Of a stretch of 64,000 nt of DNA, positions 1 through 8,124 are shown in pieces. Under the pieces are notes generated by a model. The model saw only the letters and a list, made by a program, of their open reading frames with translations. It did not search any database and was not told the origin of the DNA. Source of the DNA: Deinococcus sp. QL22 (GTDB lineage: Bacteria; Deinococcota; Deinococci; Deinococcales; Deinococcaceae). The stretch lies in contig NZ_CP097150.1 in the NCBI RefSeq assembly GCF_023370075.1, positions 496,001 to 560,000 of the forward strand, in the 5' to 3' direction. Position 1 is the first letter of the stretch, and every line of letters begins with the position of its first letter. Both the position numbers and the translations under genes were made by a program.

Positions 1-844
1 GGGCGACGTGCAGGGCGCCGGAGAGCAGCGCCTCTGCCTCAGGGTAGTTGCCGCATTGCCGGGCCATTTCGCCGCTGTTCAGGGACATCAAGCATTCTGC
101 GGCCTCGTTTCCAGCGCGGGCGGCCACATCCTTGGCCCGCAGAAACTGTTCATAGGCCTCCTCATACTGGTGCGTGGTCTCATGGATCAATCCCAAGCCG
201 GAATACACGTGTAGGGCGGATTCGAGTGGCTCAGCGCAGCGTGGCAACAAGAGTTGAGCCTGCGTCAGGGCTTCGACCGCTTCGGGGAGCCTCGCCTGCG
301 CGTCAAGGATCAGCGCGGTGTTGCACAGCGCGCGGATCTGGCCGTCCACGTCCCCGAGCCGTTGGCGCAGGAGGAAGGCTTGGGCAATCAGGTTCAGCGC
401 CTCGTCACTGTTCCCGGTGCGGTGGCGAACTTGGGCCAGGAACGACGTGGCGGCGGCCTGATGTGACAGGAGTTGCGTGGAAGCCGCTTCGTCTAGCGCG
501 GCCCGAAAGTGTTGTGCGGCCTCGTGCAGCCGCCCGGTGCGGGTATCGGCCTGGCCGAGCAGCAAGGCGTACCGAACACGCTGCTCGGCGGTCTGGGGTG
601 AGCAGGCGTCCAGCTGCACCCGCAGCCGCTCCAGCGCCCCGATCCGCAGCAGGATATCGGCGGCCATCAGCCGCAGATCCGGCCCGCACGTCGGATCGGG
701 GCAGCCCTGTTCGATCAGTACGGTGAACCGCTCGAGCGCCTGTTCGGGGTGCGCAGCGCTTAGGGTCTGCAGGTTCGCTCGGGCGGCGACGTGCAGGCAA
801 CTCGTTGTGTCTGCGTGGGCAAAGACTGAACCAGGCCGGGTCAC
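1..844 (-). CDS. TPR-repeat protein, 3' end beyond window
   Basis: This open frame runs off the left edge, so only about 281 N-terminal residues are visible. It starts with GTG one base after the stop of the subtilase gene, so the two are probably one transcription unit. The translation is almost wholly helical, with repeated A/L/G-rich pairs typical of tetratricopeptide repeats, for example LYTLLLGQADTRTG-like helices at residues 85-105 and NSGEMARQCGNYPEAEALL near the edge. TPR arrays bind protein partners, and long ones of this style occur in bacterial transcriptional activators and in signalling proteins. No DNA-binding or catalytic domain is visible in this part. The start is uncertain because no ATG lies near the 5' end. 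Confidence 0.6.
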   Translation of the reverse strand, partial: MTRPGSVFAHADTTSCLHVAARANLQTLSAAHPEQALERFTVLIEQGCPDPTCGPDLRLMAADILLRIGALERLRVQLDACSPQTAEQRVRYALLLGQADTRTGRLHEAAQHFRAALDEAASTQLLSHQAAATSFLAQVRHRTGNSDEALNLIAQAFLLRQRLGDVDGQIRALCNTALILDAQARLPEAVEALTQAQLLLPRCAEPLESALHVYSGLGLIHETTHQYEEAYEQFLRAKDVAARAGNEAAECLMSLNSGEMARQCGNYPEAEALLSGALHVA

Positions 845-845
845 G

Positions 846-2138
846 CTAGCGGGTCAGCGCGTCGAGATCGATGCGCCCCACCCCCAGTTTTCCGGTGTAG
901 CCGGCGTTGCCGCTCAGGTCGCCGATGTTCTGCGCGGTCGCTTTCAGGCGCTCCGTGCTGTTGGCCGCCGAGCGGGCCGGCCCATGGGTCATTGCCAGCG
1001 CGACGCTGCCGGCCACCAGCGGGGCGCTCATGGAGGTGCCGCTCCAAGCTGCGGCTTGACCTTCAGGGGCTGGGCCGACCATGCCCTCGCCGGGGGCCAG
1101 CAGAGTGAGGGAGCCGTACTGCGAGAATGAACTCTTGCTCCCAGCGTGATTCACGCTGCCCACCGCGAGGTTCGCCGAGGTCAACCCAAATTCGGCGGCA
1201 GGATAATCTAGTCCCTCCCAGCCCTGGTTGCCCGCACTGGCCACCACCACCGCACCCAGCGCGTTGGCGTACTGGATGGCCTGCGTGACCGCTTGAACCG
1301 GCACGCCCGCCCCCAACGAGAGGTTGATGACGTTCGCGCCGTGGTCGGCGGCCCACACAATGGCCTGCGCCAGATCATCGACGTCACCCTGGCCCTGCTC
1401 GTCGAGCACCCGCAGCGGCATGACCCGTGCGCCGGGCGCCACGGTCAGGCTCAGGCCTGCGACTTCAGAGCCGTGCCCGACTGCGCCGCTGCCCATCTGG
1501 CCTTGATCTTGGGGCTGATCGTCGTTATCCACGAAGTCTTTCCAAGTGTGGACGGGACTGAGGCGTCCGGCAAAGGCCGGGTGGTTGAGATCCACTCCAG
1601 TGTCGATCACGGCGATGGTGACCCCCATCCCAGGTGTGCGGCCCTGCGCCGTGATACGGGCCTGCGCAGCGTCCAGTCCAATCGAGGTGTATTCCGCATA
1701 GTTGGCCGTGTTCGCGGCAGAGGCGCCGCTGCCGCTGCCCCAGAGGCCAATCGTTCCACTGCCCCACAGGCCAATCGTGCCGCTGCCCCAGAGACCAATG
1801 GTTCCACTGCCCCAGAGACCAATGGTTCCACTGCTGTTGAAATTGAGCACGCGGAAGACGTCTGCATTGCGCTCGACCGTCACGTCCGGATCGCGTTCAA
1901 GCGCTGCGCTTCTCAACGGTCCACCCACCACCCGGAGCAAGGCAAAGTTGGGCGTCCGGATCACCACCGCTCCGCCGTAGCGGGCCGACAGTTGCGCGTT
2001 ACTGAGAGCGGGGTCAGGAGTCTGCACCGTCATGACGTATTCATCAGAGGCTGCAGGAGCCTGAGGCCCCGTCGGGGCAGCGCAACCGGCCAAAAGCAGA
2101 GCGGTAAACAGGGGCAGAGTAAAGTGGGTGAGGCGCAT
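846..2138 (-). CDS. S8 family serine peptidase (subtilase), lipoprotein
   Basis: A 430-residue secreted endopeptidase of the subtilisin family. Residues 1-19 form a signal peptide ending in the lipobox LAGC, so Cys19 should be lipidated and the protein anchored outside the cytoplasmic membrane. Residues 30-100 resemble an inhibitor prodomain. The catalytic triad is Asp179 (VIDTGVD), His222 (GHGSEVAG) and Ser369 (SGTSMSAP), with Asn304 as the oxyanion residue, so it should be active. Between prodomain and catalytic domain sit four tandem GTIGLWGS octapeptides (residues 104-135), which are not part of the usual family architecture. AGGAG lies about 8 bases before the ATG. The TPR gene follows directly. 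Confidence 0.93.
   Translation of the reverse strand: MRLTHFTLPLFTALLLAGCAAPTGPQAPAASDEYVMTVQTPDPALSNAQLSARYGGAVVIRTPNFALLRVVGGPLRSAALERDPDVTVERNADVFRVLNFNSSGTIGLWGSGTIGLWGSGTIGLWGSGTIGLWGSGSGASAANTANYAEYTSIGLDAAQARITAQGRTPGMGVTIAVIDTGVDLNHPAFAGRLSPVHTWKDFVDNDDQPQDQGQMGSGAVGHGSEVAGLSLTVAPGARVMPLRVLDEQGQGDVDDLAQAIVWAADHGANVINLSLGAGVPVQAVTQAIQYANALGAVVVASAGNQGWEGLDYPAAEFGLTSANLAVGSVNHAGSKSSFSQYGSLTLLAPGEGMVGPAPEGQAAAWSGTSMSAPLVAGSVALAMTHGPARSAANSTERLKATAQNIGDLSGNAGYTGKLGVGRIDLDALTR
1734..1829 (-). repeat. Four tandem 24-bp units encoding GTIGLWGS
   Basis: Four near-identical 24-base units inside the subtilase gene encode the octapeptide GTIGLWGS four times without interruption. Copies differ at a few third positions, so the array is under some protein-level constraint and is not a very recent expansion. 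It lies in the linker between the prodomain and the protease domain. Confidence 0.9.
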
Positions 2139-2410
2139 GAGACACTCCTAACTTGAACGTGAGAGGGGAACAACCGCAGAGGTTCCTACAGGTAAATGTA
2201 GCCTCCGTGAGTCTTTTATTTGAAGCGATGCACGGTTGAGCCTCTTCATACTAACTTCCCCTTCACTTGGGGGTCGTGAAGTGTAGGGCTAGTGCACTAA
2301 TCGATTGTTGAGTTTTTCACGCACAGTCCTGAACACGGCCTCACGTAATGGGGGGGTGAATGCTCCCTTGGGATTGACCCGATTTTGCGTAGGTAGAGAT
2401 AAGCCTCACT

Positions 2411-2603
2411 CTAGTGGGTCACTTGGTCAAGGCATACGGATTCAGTGGATGACCTGTAGAGTGTAAGCACCAGACCCACCCAGAGGATGTCGTTGTGTCC
2501 GGGCCCGTTGACGGCGGGCTCGTCGCTTGCCTCCCCAGATCAAGGGGGTCGGGGGCTGATTCCATCCTCGTGCCGTGGCTTCCAACCACTTGATGAGTTG
2601 TGT
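2411..2603 (-). pseudogene. IS630-family transposase, C-terminal remnant
   Basis: The minus strand encodes 53 residues ([15 protein letters not shown] onward) that match the C-terminal end of the IS630 transposase just downstream, ending at a TGA at 2442-2444. It is followed by the outer end CTAGTGGGTCACTTG at 2411-2425, the same tip that opens the neighbouring copy at 2609. Only the last part of the element survives. The break point abuts the neighbouring copy, which suggests that the second element inserted into, or recombined with, this one. Confidence 0.85.
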
Positions 2604-2608
2604 CGGAC

Positions 2609-3935
2609 TAGTGGGTCACTTGCCATAGGCGTAGGGTATGAGGATGGCTCGTGTCCAGAAGAACCCGCTGCGTCCCCTGACCGAAGAGGAGCGCACGATG
2701 TTGGAGCGATTGAGCCGGTCGCATCACACGGCCGTGATCGTCGTGGGTCGGGCGAAGACGTTGCTCGCCGTTTCGACGGGTGGGCCGTATACCGAAGCGG
2801 CTCGGCTGTGCGGGCGTCGATCCGGTGAAGGGGTCGCGCGTCTGGTCTCCCGCTTCAATCAACATGGGTTAACCGCACTCCAAACCCGTCCAGGTGGGCG
2901 TCCTCCAGTCGTCTACGGTTCCGCTGAACGGAACCGCATCTTAGACACAGCACGCCGTCCCCCAGATCGGGAGCAAGACGGCACGGCGACCTGGTCTCTG
3001 GTGACTCTGCAGCGAGTGCTGCGCCGTGAACCCGGGCTCGAACGCGTGAGTACCTTTACCATCTTGGGGGTCTGACACGAAGCAGGGCTGACGTGGCAGC
3101 GCGACCGAACCTGGTGCGAAACAAGAAAGGCCAAACGACACCGCAACACAGGCATGGTTGTGGTGCGGGATCCGGATGCTGAGGCCAAAAAAAATGAATC
3201 GAACGCGCCTATCTCGAAGGAGAACAAGGCGGCTTGGCCGTGTGGGCCCTAGATGAAGCTGGCCCCTATCAGGCCATTCCTCAGCCTGGGAGCAGCTGGC
3301 AACCCCAAGGGCAACCCACGCGTCTCCCACACGAGTATGTCCGGGGTGGGACAGCCAAGTTGCTGACCCTCTTTCATCCGGCCAGCGGTCAGGTTCGTGT
3401 CCGTGGGGTGACCAGCTGCGAGGGCGCCGTGCTCCACCCTTGGATGAGACAGACCCTCTCTGAAGTGCTCCAATCCCTACCGGTGGCAACACCGTTGCCA
3501 CCAGCAGACAACCGTGCCGCTTGGGCCAGGTGGCAGGAAGGACTGAGTGTCAAATTCACGCTGCTTGATCTTCTACCGCCTCTTCGAATGGTGCTGGTGT
3601 TGGACAATCTGGTGGGCCACAAGACACCAGAACTGGTGTGCTGGTTCATGGCGCAGGGCATCATGCCGCTCTATACCCCTGTGGCGGGGAGCTGGCTGAA
3701 TATGGCGGAGTCCATCCAGCGCATCTTGGTTCGTCGGGCGTTGAGCGGCCAATATCCAACCAGTCCGGCACAGATCATTCAATGGTTGGAGGCAACTGCG
3801 AGAGGATGGAATGCACGCCCGACCCCGTTTGTATAGGGCGGAACAAGAAGGGCTCGCCGTCAGCGAGCCTATGCGAGACGCCACCCTCTTGGAGGTTCTG
3901 GAGCAAAGACCCTGCAGGTCGTCCACTAAACGACC
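2609..3935 (+). pseudogene. IS630-family element with dead transposase
   Basis: The reading frame begins at ATG 2638 and carries an IS630-type N-terminal helix-turn-helix, then the DDE catalytic half ([28 protein letters not shown]). Three lesions break it: a TGA at 3073-3075, a frame change at the run of eight A at 3187-3194, and a TAG at 3834-3836 where the older remnant to the left has a tryptophan codon. After the TAG the same frame reads on for 32 residues to TAA at 3933, matching that remnant. The left tip CTAGTGGGTCACTTG is at 2609-2623. The matching right tip is not found, so the element has also lost an end. Confidence 0.88.
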
Positions 3936-3936
3936 A

Positions 3937-3976
3937 TGCACTAAAAGTGCATGGGTTTGGGAGCGACTAAAGTCGC
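3937..3976. repeat. Double hairpin resembling an IS200/IS605 or REP end
   Basis: Two adjacent small palindromes, TGCACTAAAAGTGCA at 3937-3951 and GCGACTAAAGTCGC at 3963-3976, separated by GGTTTGGGA. A second pair of the same shape lies at 24856-24899. Subterminal hairpins of this form occur at the ends of IS200/IS605-type elements and in REP sequences. No tnpA or tnpB gene is present here, so this would be an orphan end. The assignment is an inference. Confidence 0.4.
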
Positions 3977-4252
3977 CTTGACGCCATCAACTTCACGCCG
4001 CTCTCCCTTGCAACTTTTTCCTGACCTTGTGCCTCAGTTGTAAGACCGTTTTTACCCTGTCCGCCGAAATGTTTGATCTCACAGCCGCTTGCACTAAAGT
4101 ACATGGCTTCAGACCAGCGCGTTGGAACAGTGAATTTTAACGAGCAGGACGGAGAATGGAGCGGCCAGAAGTCTTTTTTCTGGCTGCGTAATTCGGAGAA
4201 CTGCTCTAGATCACGCTCTCCCTGTTTCTGAACTTCTCCTGGTCAGTGCAAT
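3977..4252. other. Non-coding stretch, no gene seen
   Basis: No supported reading frame. There is a partial echo of the hairpin motif (TTGCACTAAAGTACATGG near 4090) and an inverted repeat, GCCAGAA with TTCTGGC, near 4165-4185. Otherwise nothing is recognised before the ArsR gene. Confidence 0.5.
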
Positions 4253-4282
4253 AGGTATATGCGTATGCTAGGATATACATAT
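4253..4282 (+). promoter_or_regulatory. Candidate promoter/operator of the ArsR gene
   Basis: The A/T-rich stretch just before the ArsR start contains ATATGCGTATGC and the palindrome ATATACATAT. A related palindrome, ATACATGCGTGTAT (4605-4618), lies between this gene and the glucosidase. ArsR/SmtB proteins bind A/T-rich imperfect palindromes, so autoregulation and control of the downstream gene are plausible. TAGGAT at 4269-4274 is a possible -10 element. Confidence 0.4.
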
Positions 4283-4555
4283 ATGACAGTGGCCACCCGT
4301 GAGGTACAACTCACCGACATGCTCGAAGCGCTCACCGATCCGGTTCGCGTCCAATTGCTCCGGGTGCTGCGCGAGGGCCATGAACATTGCAAAGACCTGC
4401 CCGATTATCTGGGCATTCACGTCAGTGACCTGACCAAACAGATGGATTTGCCGCAGCCCACCGTCTCCCGACATCTGGCCCGTCTGCGGCAGGTCGGCCT
4501 GGTGCGTGTCGAGCGGCGCGCACAGTGGATGTACTACACCGCGACGAGGCCGTGA
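4283..4555 (+). CDS. ArsR-family winged-helix regulator, frameshifted tail
   Basis: A 90-residue winged-helix repressor-type protein. The recognition helix is visible in PQPTVSRHLARLRQVGLVRV after the leading LTDPVRVQLLRVL. An upstream in-frame ATG at 4259 would add eight residues; 4283 is preferred because the extension is not family-like. The C-terminus is odd. After WMYY the frame reads TATRP and stops, while another frame from 4540 reads RDEAVIASLKDQFTQL to a TAG at 4588-4590, which is the expected C-terminal helix. An indel near 4537-4541 has therefore shortened the protein by a few residues. The HTH is intact and it may still bind DNA. It precedes the GH13 gene in the same direction. 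No classic metal-binding Cys pair is obvious. Confidence 0.75.
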   Translation: MTVATREVQLTDMLEALTDPVRVQLLRVLREGHEHCKDLPDYLGIHVSDLTKQMDLPQPTVSRHLARLRQVGLVRVERRAQWMYYTATRP

Positions 4556-4604
4556 TCGCCAGCCTTAAAGACCAGTTCACTCAGCTTTAGCTTTTTTTCG
4601 TTGC

Positions 4605-4618
4605 ATACATGCGTGTAT
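4605..4618. promoter_or_regulatory. Palindrome upstream of the glucosidase gene
   Basis: ATACATGCGTGTAT is an imperfect palindrome 30 bases before the GH13 start. It resembles sequences around the ArsR start and is a candidate site for that regulator. Confidence 0.4.
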
Positions 4619-4648
4619 TTACATATACAGATGTAAAAGGAGAATTCT

Positions 4649-6232
4649 GTGTCTACTTCCCCTTCTGTTTCTCAACCCTGGTGGCAGACCGCCGTGGTGT
4701 ATCAGGTTTATCCTCGTTCGTTTCAGGACTCTGGGCAAGACGGCGTGGGCGATCTGCCGGGGCTGATCCAGCGGCTGGACTACCTGGCCTGGCTGGGGGT
4801 GGATGCTCTGTGGATTTCTCCGTTCTACCCTTCTCCAATGGAGGATTTCGGGTACGACATTACCGATTACTGCGGCGTTGATCCTTTGTTCGGGACGCTG
4901 GCCGACTTCGATGCCCTGGTGGCCCGCGCCCACGCCTTGGGGTTACGGATCATCCTCGATTTTGTCCCAAATCACACGTCCTGGCAGCACCCGTGGTTCC
5001 AGGCGGCGCATTCCTCGCGTGAGCATCCCCAACGGGACTGGTACTTATGGCAGGATCCCAGTCCGTCTGGCGGCCCCCCCAACAATTGGCGGAGCGTGAC
5101 GGGCCGCTCCGCGTGGACGCTGGATGCAAAGAGTGGCCAGTGCTACCTGCATTCCTTCCTGCCGCAGCAACCGGATCTCAACTGGCGGCATCCGGCGGTC
5201 AGGGCCGCACTCTTTGACGCCATGCGCTTCTGGCTGAAGCGGGGCGTGGACGGACTGCGGGTGGACATGGTGGATTTCCTGGTCAAGGATGAGTTGCTCC
5301 GCGATGAGCCTGATCCTGAGTACGTGTTTCCAGAGGCTCAATATCACCTGAATCGCCCCGAAACGCTGGACTTACTGCTGGAACTGCGTGCTGTGACCGA
5401 CGAGTTTCCAGACCGGGTACTGATCGGCGAGATCGTGCCGCACTTGCCTGTGGCACAGGTGCTGCCGTATTACGGCCCAGCAGGCGAGCGGCTGCACCTG
5501 CCCTTCAACTTCGCCCTGCTGGACGCGGCGTTCACAGCTCCGGGCCTGCGGCGCGTGATCGGGGCGTATGACGGCGCGCTGCCGCCACACGCCTGGCCCA
5601 ATTACACCCTGGGCAACCATGACCAGCCGCGTCTGGCCTCGCGCTTTGGGTCTGCGGGGGCGCGGCTGGCCGCCCTGCTGTTGCTGACCCTGCGGGGAAC
5701 ACCCTTCCTATATTACGGCGACGAGTTGGGGCTGCCCGACACCCCGGTGCCTGGCACCCAGATGCAAGACCCCTGGGAACAGGTGCAGCCCGGCGCAGGC
5801 CGGGACCCGGAACGCGCCCCAATGCCGTGGGACGCCAGTCTCACGGGCGGTTTCAGTCCGGCCCCGCCGTGGTTACCACTGGCACCGGGCCACGAACACT
5901 TGAGTGTGGAGACGCAGCGGCAAGACCCGGCGTCGCTGCTGTGCCTGTACCGGGAGTTGCTGAGGTTGCGCCGCAGCCACCCGGCGCTGCTCCAAGGCGA
6001 GTTTCAATGGCATGCCAACAGTCCAGATGATGTGCTGGCGTACATCCGCGCGGGCACTGAGCCTGTGCTGATTGCCCTGAACTTCAGCCAACATCCGCAG
6101 CACCTTGATCTGCCCGCAGGCAACTGGCATTCACTCGTGTCTACTGTGACCCAAGACTTTCCGAACTCCGAGAGATCACTGACCCTGCGCCCGTTCGAGG
6201 GGCGGCTGCTGGGCCGGGCTACGCCGGAATGA
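4649..6232 (+). CDS. GH13 alpha-glucosidase / oligo-1,6-glucosidase
   Basis: A 527-residue cytoplasmic glycoside hydrolase that cleaves alpha-glucosidic bonds in maltose- or isomaltose-type oligosaccharides. The four GH13 regions are present: DFVPNH (104-109), GLRVDMVDF with nucleophile Asp206, LIGEIV with acid/base Glu261, and LGNHDQPR with Asp325. It has no signal peptide. The start is GTG with AAAGGAG upstream at good spacing. The stop overlaps the ATG of an MFS transporter gene (ATGA), so uptake and hydrolysis were probably coupled before that transporter was destroyed. Exact substrate preference cannot be read from the sequence; trehalose-type activity is a weaker alternative. Confidence 0.92.
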   Translation: MSTSPSVSQPWWQTAVVYQVYPRSFQDSGQDGVGDLPGLIQRLDYLAWLGVDALWISPFYPSPMEDFGYDITDYCGVDPLFGTLADFDALVARAHALGLRIILDFVPNHTSWQHPWFQAAHSSREHPQRDWYLWQDPSPSGGPPNNWRSVTGRSAWTLDAKSGQCYLHSFLPQQPDLNWRHPAVRAALFDAMRFWLKRGVDGLRVDMVDFLVKDELLRDEPDPEYVFPEAQYHLNRPETLDLLLELRAVTDEFPDRVLIGEIVPHLPVAQVLPYYGPAGERLHLPFNFALLDAAFTAPGLRRVIGAYDGALPPHAWPNYTLGNHDQPRLASRFGSAGARLAALLLLTLRGTPFLYYGDELGLPDTPVPGTQMQDPWEQVQPGAGRDPERAPMPWDASLTGGFSPAPPWLPLAPGHEHLSVETQRQDPASLLCLYRELLRLRRSHPALLQGEFQWHANSPDDVLAYIRAGTEPVLIALNFSQHPQHLDLPAGNWHSLVSTVTQDFPNSERSLTLRPFEGRLLGRATPE

Positions 6233-6546
6233 TCCCGGATGACTTGTCTCCCATCCGGCGATGGCGGTTGACCAGCGGGGCATTTCTAGGGTTGTGGCTG
6301 AGTGGTACCGTGGTGGCCGCGCCGGGGGCGCTGTTGCCGCAGTGGGCGGCCACATTCGGCGATGGGTTGAACTTGGGGGGCTTCTACGCCCTTCAATTCG
6401 TGGGTCTGTTGCTCGGCATTTTCCTGAGTGCCCGCACCCCCCATCGGCAGCCGATCTTTGGGCTTGCCCTGGCGCTGATGCTGCTGGGGCTGATCACCGC
6501 CAACTTCAGGGTGCTCGGCGGCTTGATTTTAGCGCGCGCAGCTGGG
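6229..6546 (+). pseudogene. MFS transporter, N-terminal fragment
   Basis: The first about 105 residues encode the opening membrane helices of a major facilitator protein (GAFLGLWLSGTVVAAPGALL, then FYALQFVGLLLGIFL). The start codon overlaps the glucosidase stop by four bases. Transporter-like sequence ends at about 6546, where a Tn3-type relic on the other strand begins; the frame then reads nonsense to a stop at 6663. A full MFS protein needs about 400 residues, so this is dead. It probably carried the sugar used by the glucosidase. Confidence 0.85.
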
Positions 6547-6930
6547 TCAGGGCCAGCTCACGAACCGCGTCTTGAGGCTCCGCTCCTCTCTAGGCAGCAC
6601 GTGCTCGCAGAGCCAGGCGACAAAGGCTGTTACGTCGGTCTCCACAAGATTCCGAAAGCTTAGGAACTCCTGGATCAGGCTGCGGTAGGTGCTGTTGAAA
6701 CGGCCCCGCCAGTGTAGGTGGCGTACAGGTTGGCGTGAACGTTCAATCTGCCGGGACACGTAGTCCACCACAACGCTGGGTACATCGGTGGTGTTGTAAG
6801 GGAAGCGCCTCTCCTGCTGGAAGGCTTTGAACATTGGCGCCAGACTCAGGCGGTTGGCCTCCTGACTCGGCCCGAGCACCTCCTGCTCAGCAGGGAGCAG
6901 CGTCCAGTGGTCGATCAGCTCGTCAATGGT
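6547..6930 (-). pseudogene. Tn3-family transposase, N-terminal remnant
   Basis: About 128 residues match the N-terminal DUF4158 part of Tn3-type TnpA: DELIDHWTLLPAEQEVL, then VPSVVVDYVSRQI, HWRGR and WLCEHVLPREE. The frame is closed by TGA at 6931-6933 on the 5' side and loses similarity after residue 120. No resolvase or terminal repeat is visible. The fragment sits at the break in the MFS gene, so a Tn3-type event may have caused that truncation. Confidence 0.82.
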
Positions 6931-7042
6931 TCAGTGGTGCTGCACCTAGCCTCCGGGAAATTTCCTGCTTTCGGCAGTGTCGGCACTTTTCAGGATGCAG
7001 AGAAGGAAATCAGAGCAAGCTGCACTGTAGAAACACTGAGTA
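6931..7042. other. Non-coding spacer before the IS island
   Basis: No gene recognised. The last five bases, GAGTA (7038-7042), nearly match GAGTC after the island (9191-9195) and are a candidate decayed target duplication of the IS982 insertion. Confidence 0.5.
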
Positions 7043-7094
7043 ACCGCGAATAGGGGTTGACCTGTAGAGCAAAACATGCGAAAGGGACGGTGTT

Positions 7095-7878
7095 ATGGGC
7101 CGTCCCGACCTCACTTTACAATCGCTTTCTACCGCTGTCACCCTGCTCAGTCGTTGGATCGCCCCTCACCTTCCACCGAAACTGCTCCATCCACACGAGA
7201 AAATCTCGGACGCTGACCTCGTGGCCGTCGCGCTGCTTCAAAAACTGCACAAGGTGCCCTATTTCAGCCGGTGGTGGCAATTTCTGAAGCTAAACCACTT
7301 TCCGCACTTTCCTTCTGAACCGCAAGCCCGAATCCGGCTCGCTCGATTGACCCCGGTCGTCGAGCAACCCACCGAAGTCCAGCGTCTGGACTTCGTCGCT
7401 GTGGATTCACAGCCGCTCCCTGTTTCGACCTTCAAGCGAGCGCCACGATGTAAATTTCGAGGGGCTCGTCATGGGTTCAGCACGGCTGGGCCGGTGTACG
7501 GCTTCAAATTGCACGCTTGGAGTGCGCTGAACGGCAAGATCGTTAAATACGAGATTCGTCCTGCGAATGAGCACGATTTCAGCGTGCTCTGCGAGGGTGT
7601 TTAGGGACTGGCCCGCTTACAGCGGGCCAAAACAGATCGGAGACAAGGGGTATCAGTCTGGAACGTGCTTGACCCCTCCAAAGGCAAATGCGAAACAGAT
7701 TGATCCACGTTGGAAAGAAGAGTACGGAGCCGCGAGGAAGTGCATCGAGTCGGCCTTCTCTGTTCTCGTTGGTGCGGGAGTGCGCTGGGGACAGGTGAAG
7801 ACGTTCCTCAGTCTCCGGTTGAAGGTCGCCTTGGGCGTCCTCGCACATAACCTGAAATTCACTGACCTCAGTGGCTGA
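7095..7878 (+). pseudogene. IS982-family transposase, frameshifted
   Basis: Nearly identical to the intact 261-residue transposase at 50918-51703. The D-D-E residues are recognisable ([26 protein letters not shown]). One extra base near 7590-7605 shifts the frame, so translation ends at 7604 after VLCEGV and the catalytic C-terminal third continues in another frame to 7878. One codon is also missing relative to the intact copy. It could be mobilised only by the intact copy, and its right end is broken by IS110. Confidence 0.9.
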
Positions 7879-7929
7879 TCGCTGACCTGTCAACCCCTTA
7901 TGTAGTACGTCTGGGTCCATTCCTGATCA

Positions 7930-8100
7930 GAATGGAGACTGCCAGGCCAGTCCGAGCCGCCAAGTCCGCGTCAACCCCAGGTCCAGCAAGACCGTCGAAT
8001 AGTCCGGACCGGCTCGGGCGCTCTTCTCGAAAACTGAACGCTATCAAAGGCCACCAAGCCTGCACCATAAGAGCCAGTGCCGAGAGAGTCCGACCTGCTC
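7930..8100 (+). ncRNA. Predicted bridge RNA of the IS110 element
   Basis: The leader can fold into two internal-loop hairpins. The first is closed by GAGCC (about 7953) with GGCTC (about 8011) and holds GTCAACCCC at 7970-7978 and CGAATAG at 7996-8002, separated by a GGTC/GACC stem. The second is closed by CTCTT with AAGAG and holds ACGCTATC at 8038-8045 and CATAAG at 8066-8071, around a GGC/GCC stem. The first pair matches the target (GTCAACCC-CT-ATTCG): the left part in the same sense, the right part as reverse complement. The second pair matches the element ends (ACGCTAT-CT joined to TATG) in the same way. This is the layout described for IS621 bridge RNAs. Ends are approximate. Confidence 0.8.
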
Positions 8101-8124
8101 CACCCCTTTCTCCAGGAGGTTTTT

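Noticed and set aside
1734..1829. Short tandem repeats as a CRISPR array
   Set aside because: The units are directly adjacent without spacers and encode a peptide repeat in frame.
1293..2156. A 287-codon frame antisense to the subtilase
   Set aside because: Its only regular feature is the mirror of the octapeptide repeat. The subtilase has a full catalytic triad.
3073..3075. In-frame TGA in the IS630 transposase read as selenocysteine or programmed readthrough
   Set aside because: A frame change and a second stop in the same gene, and loss of one end, show simple decay.
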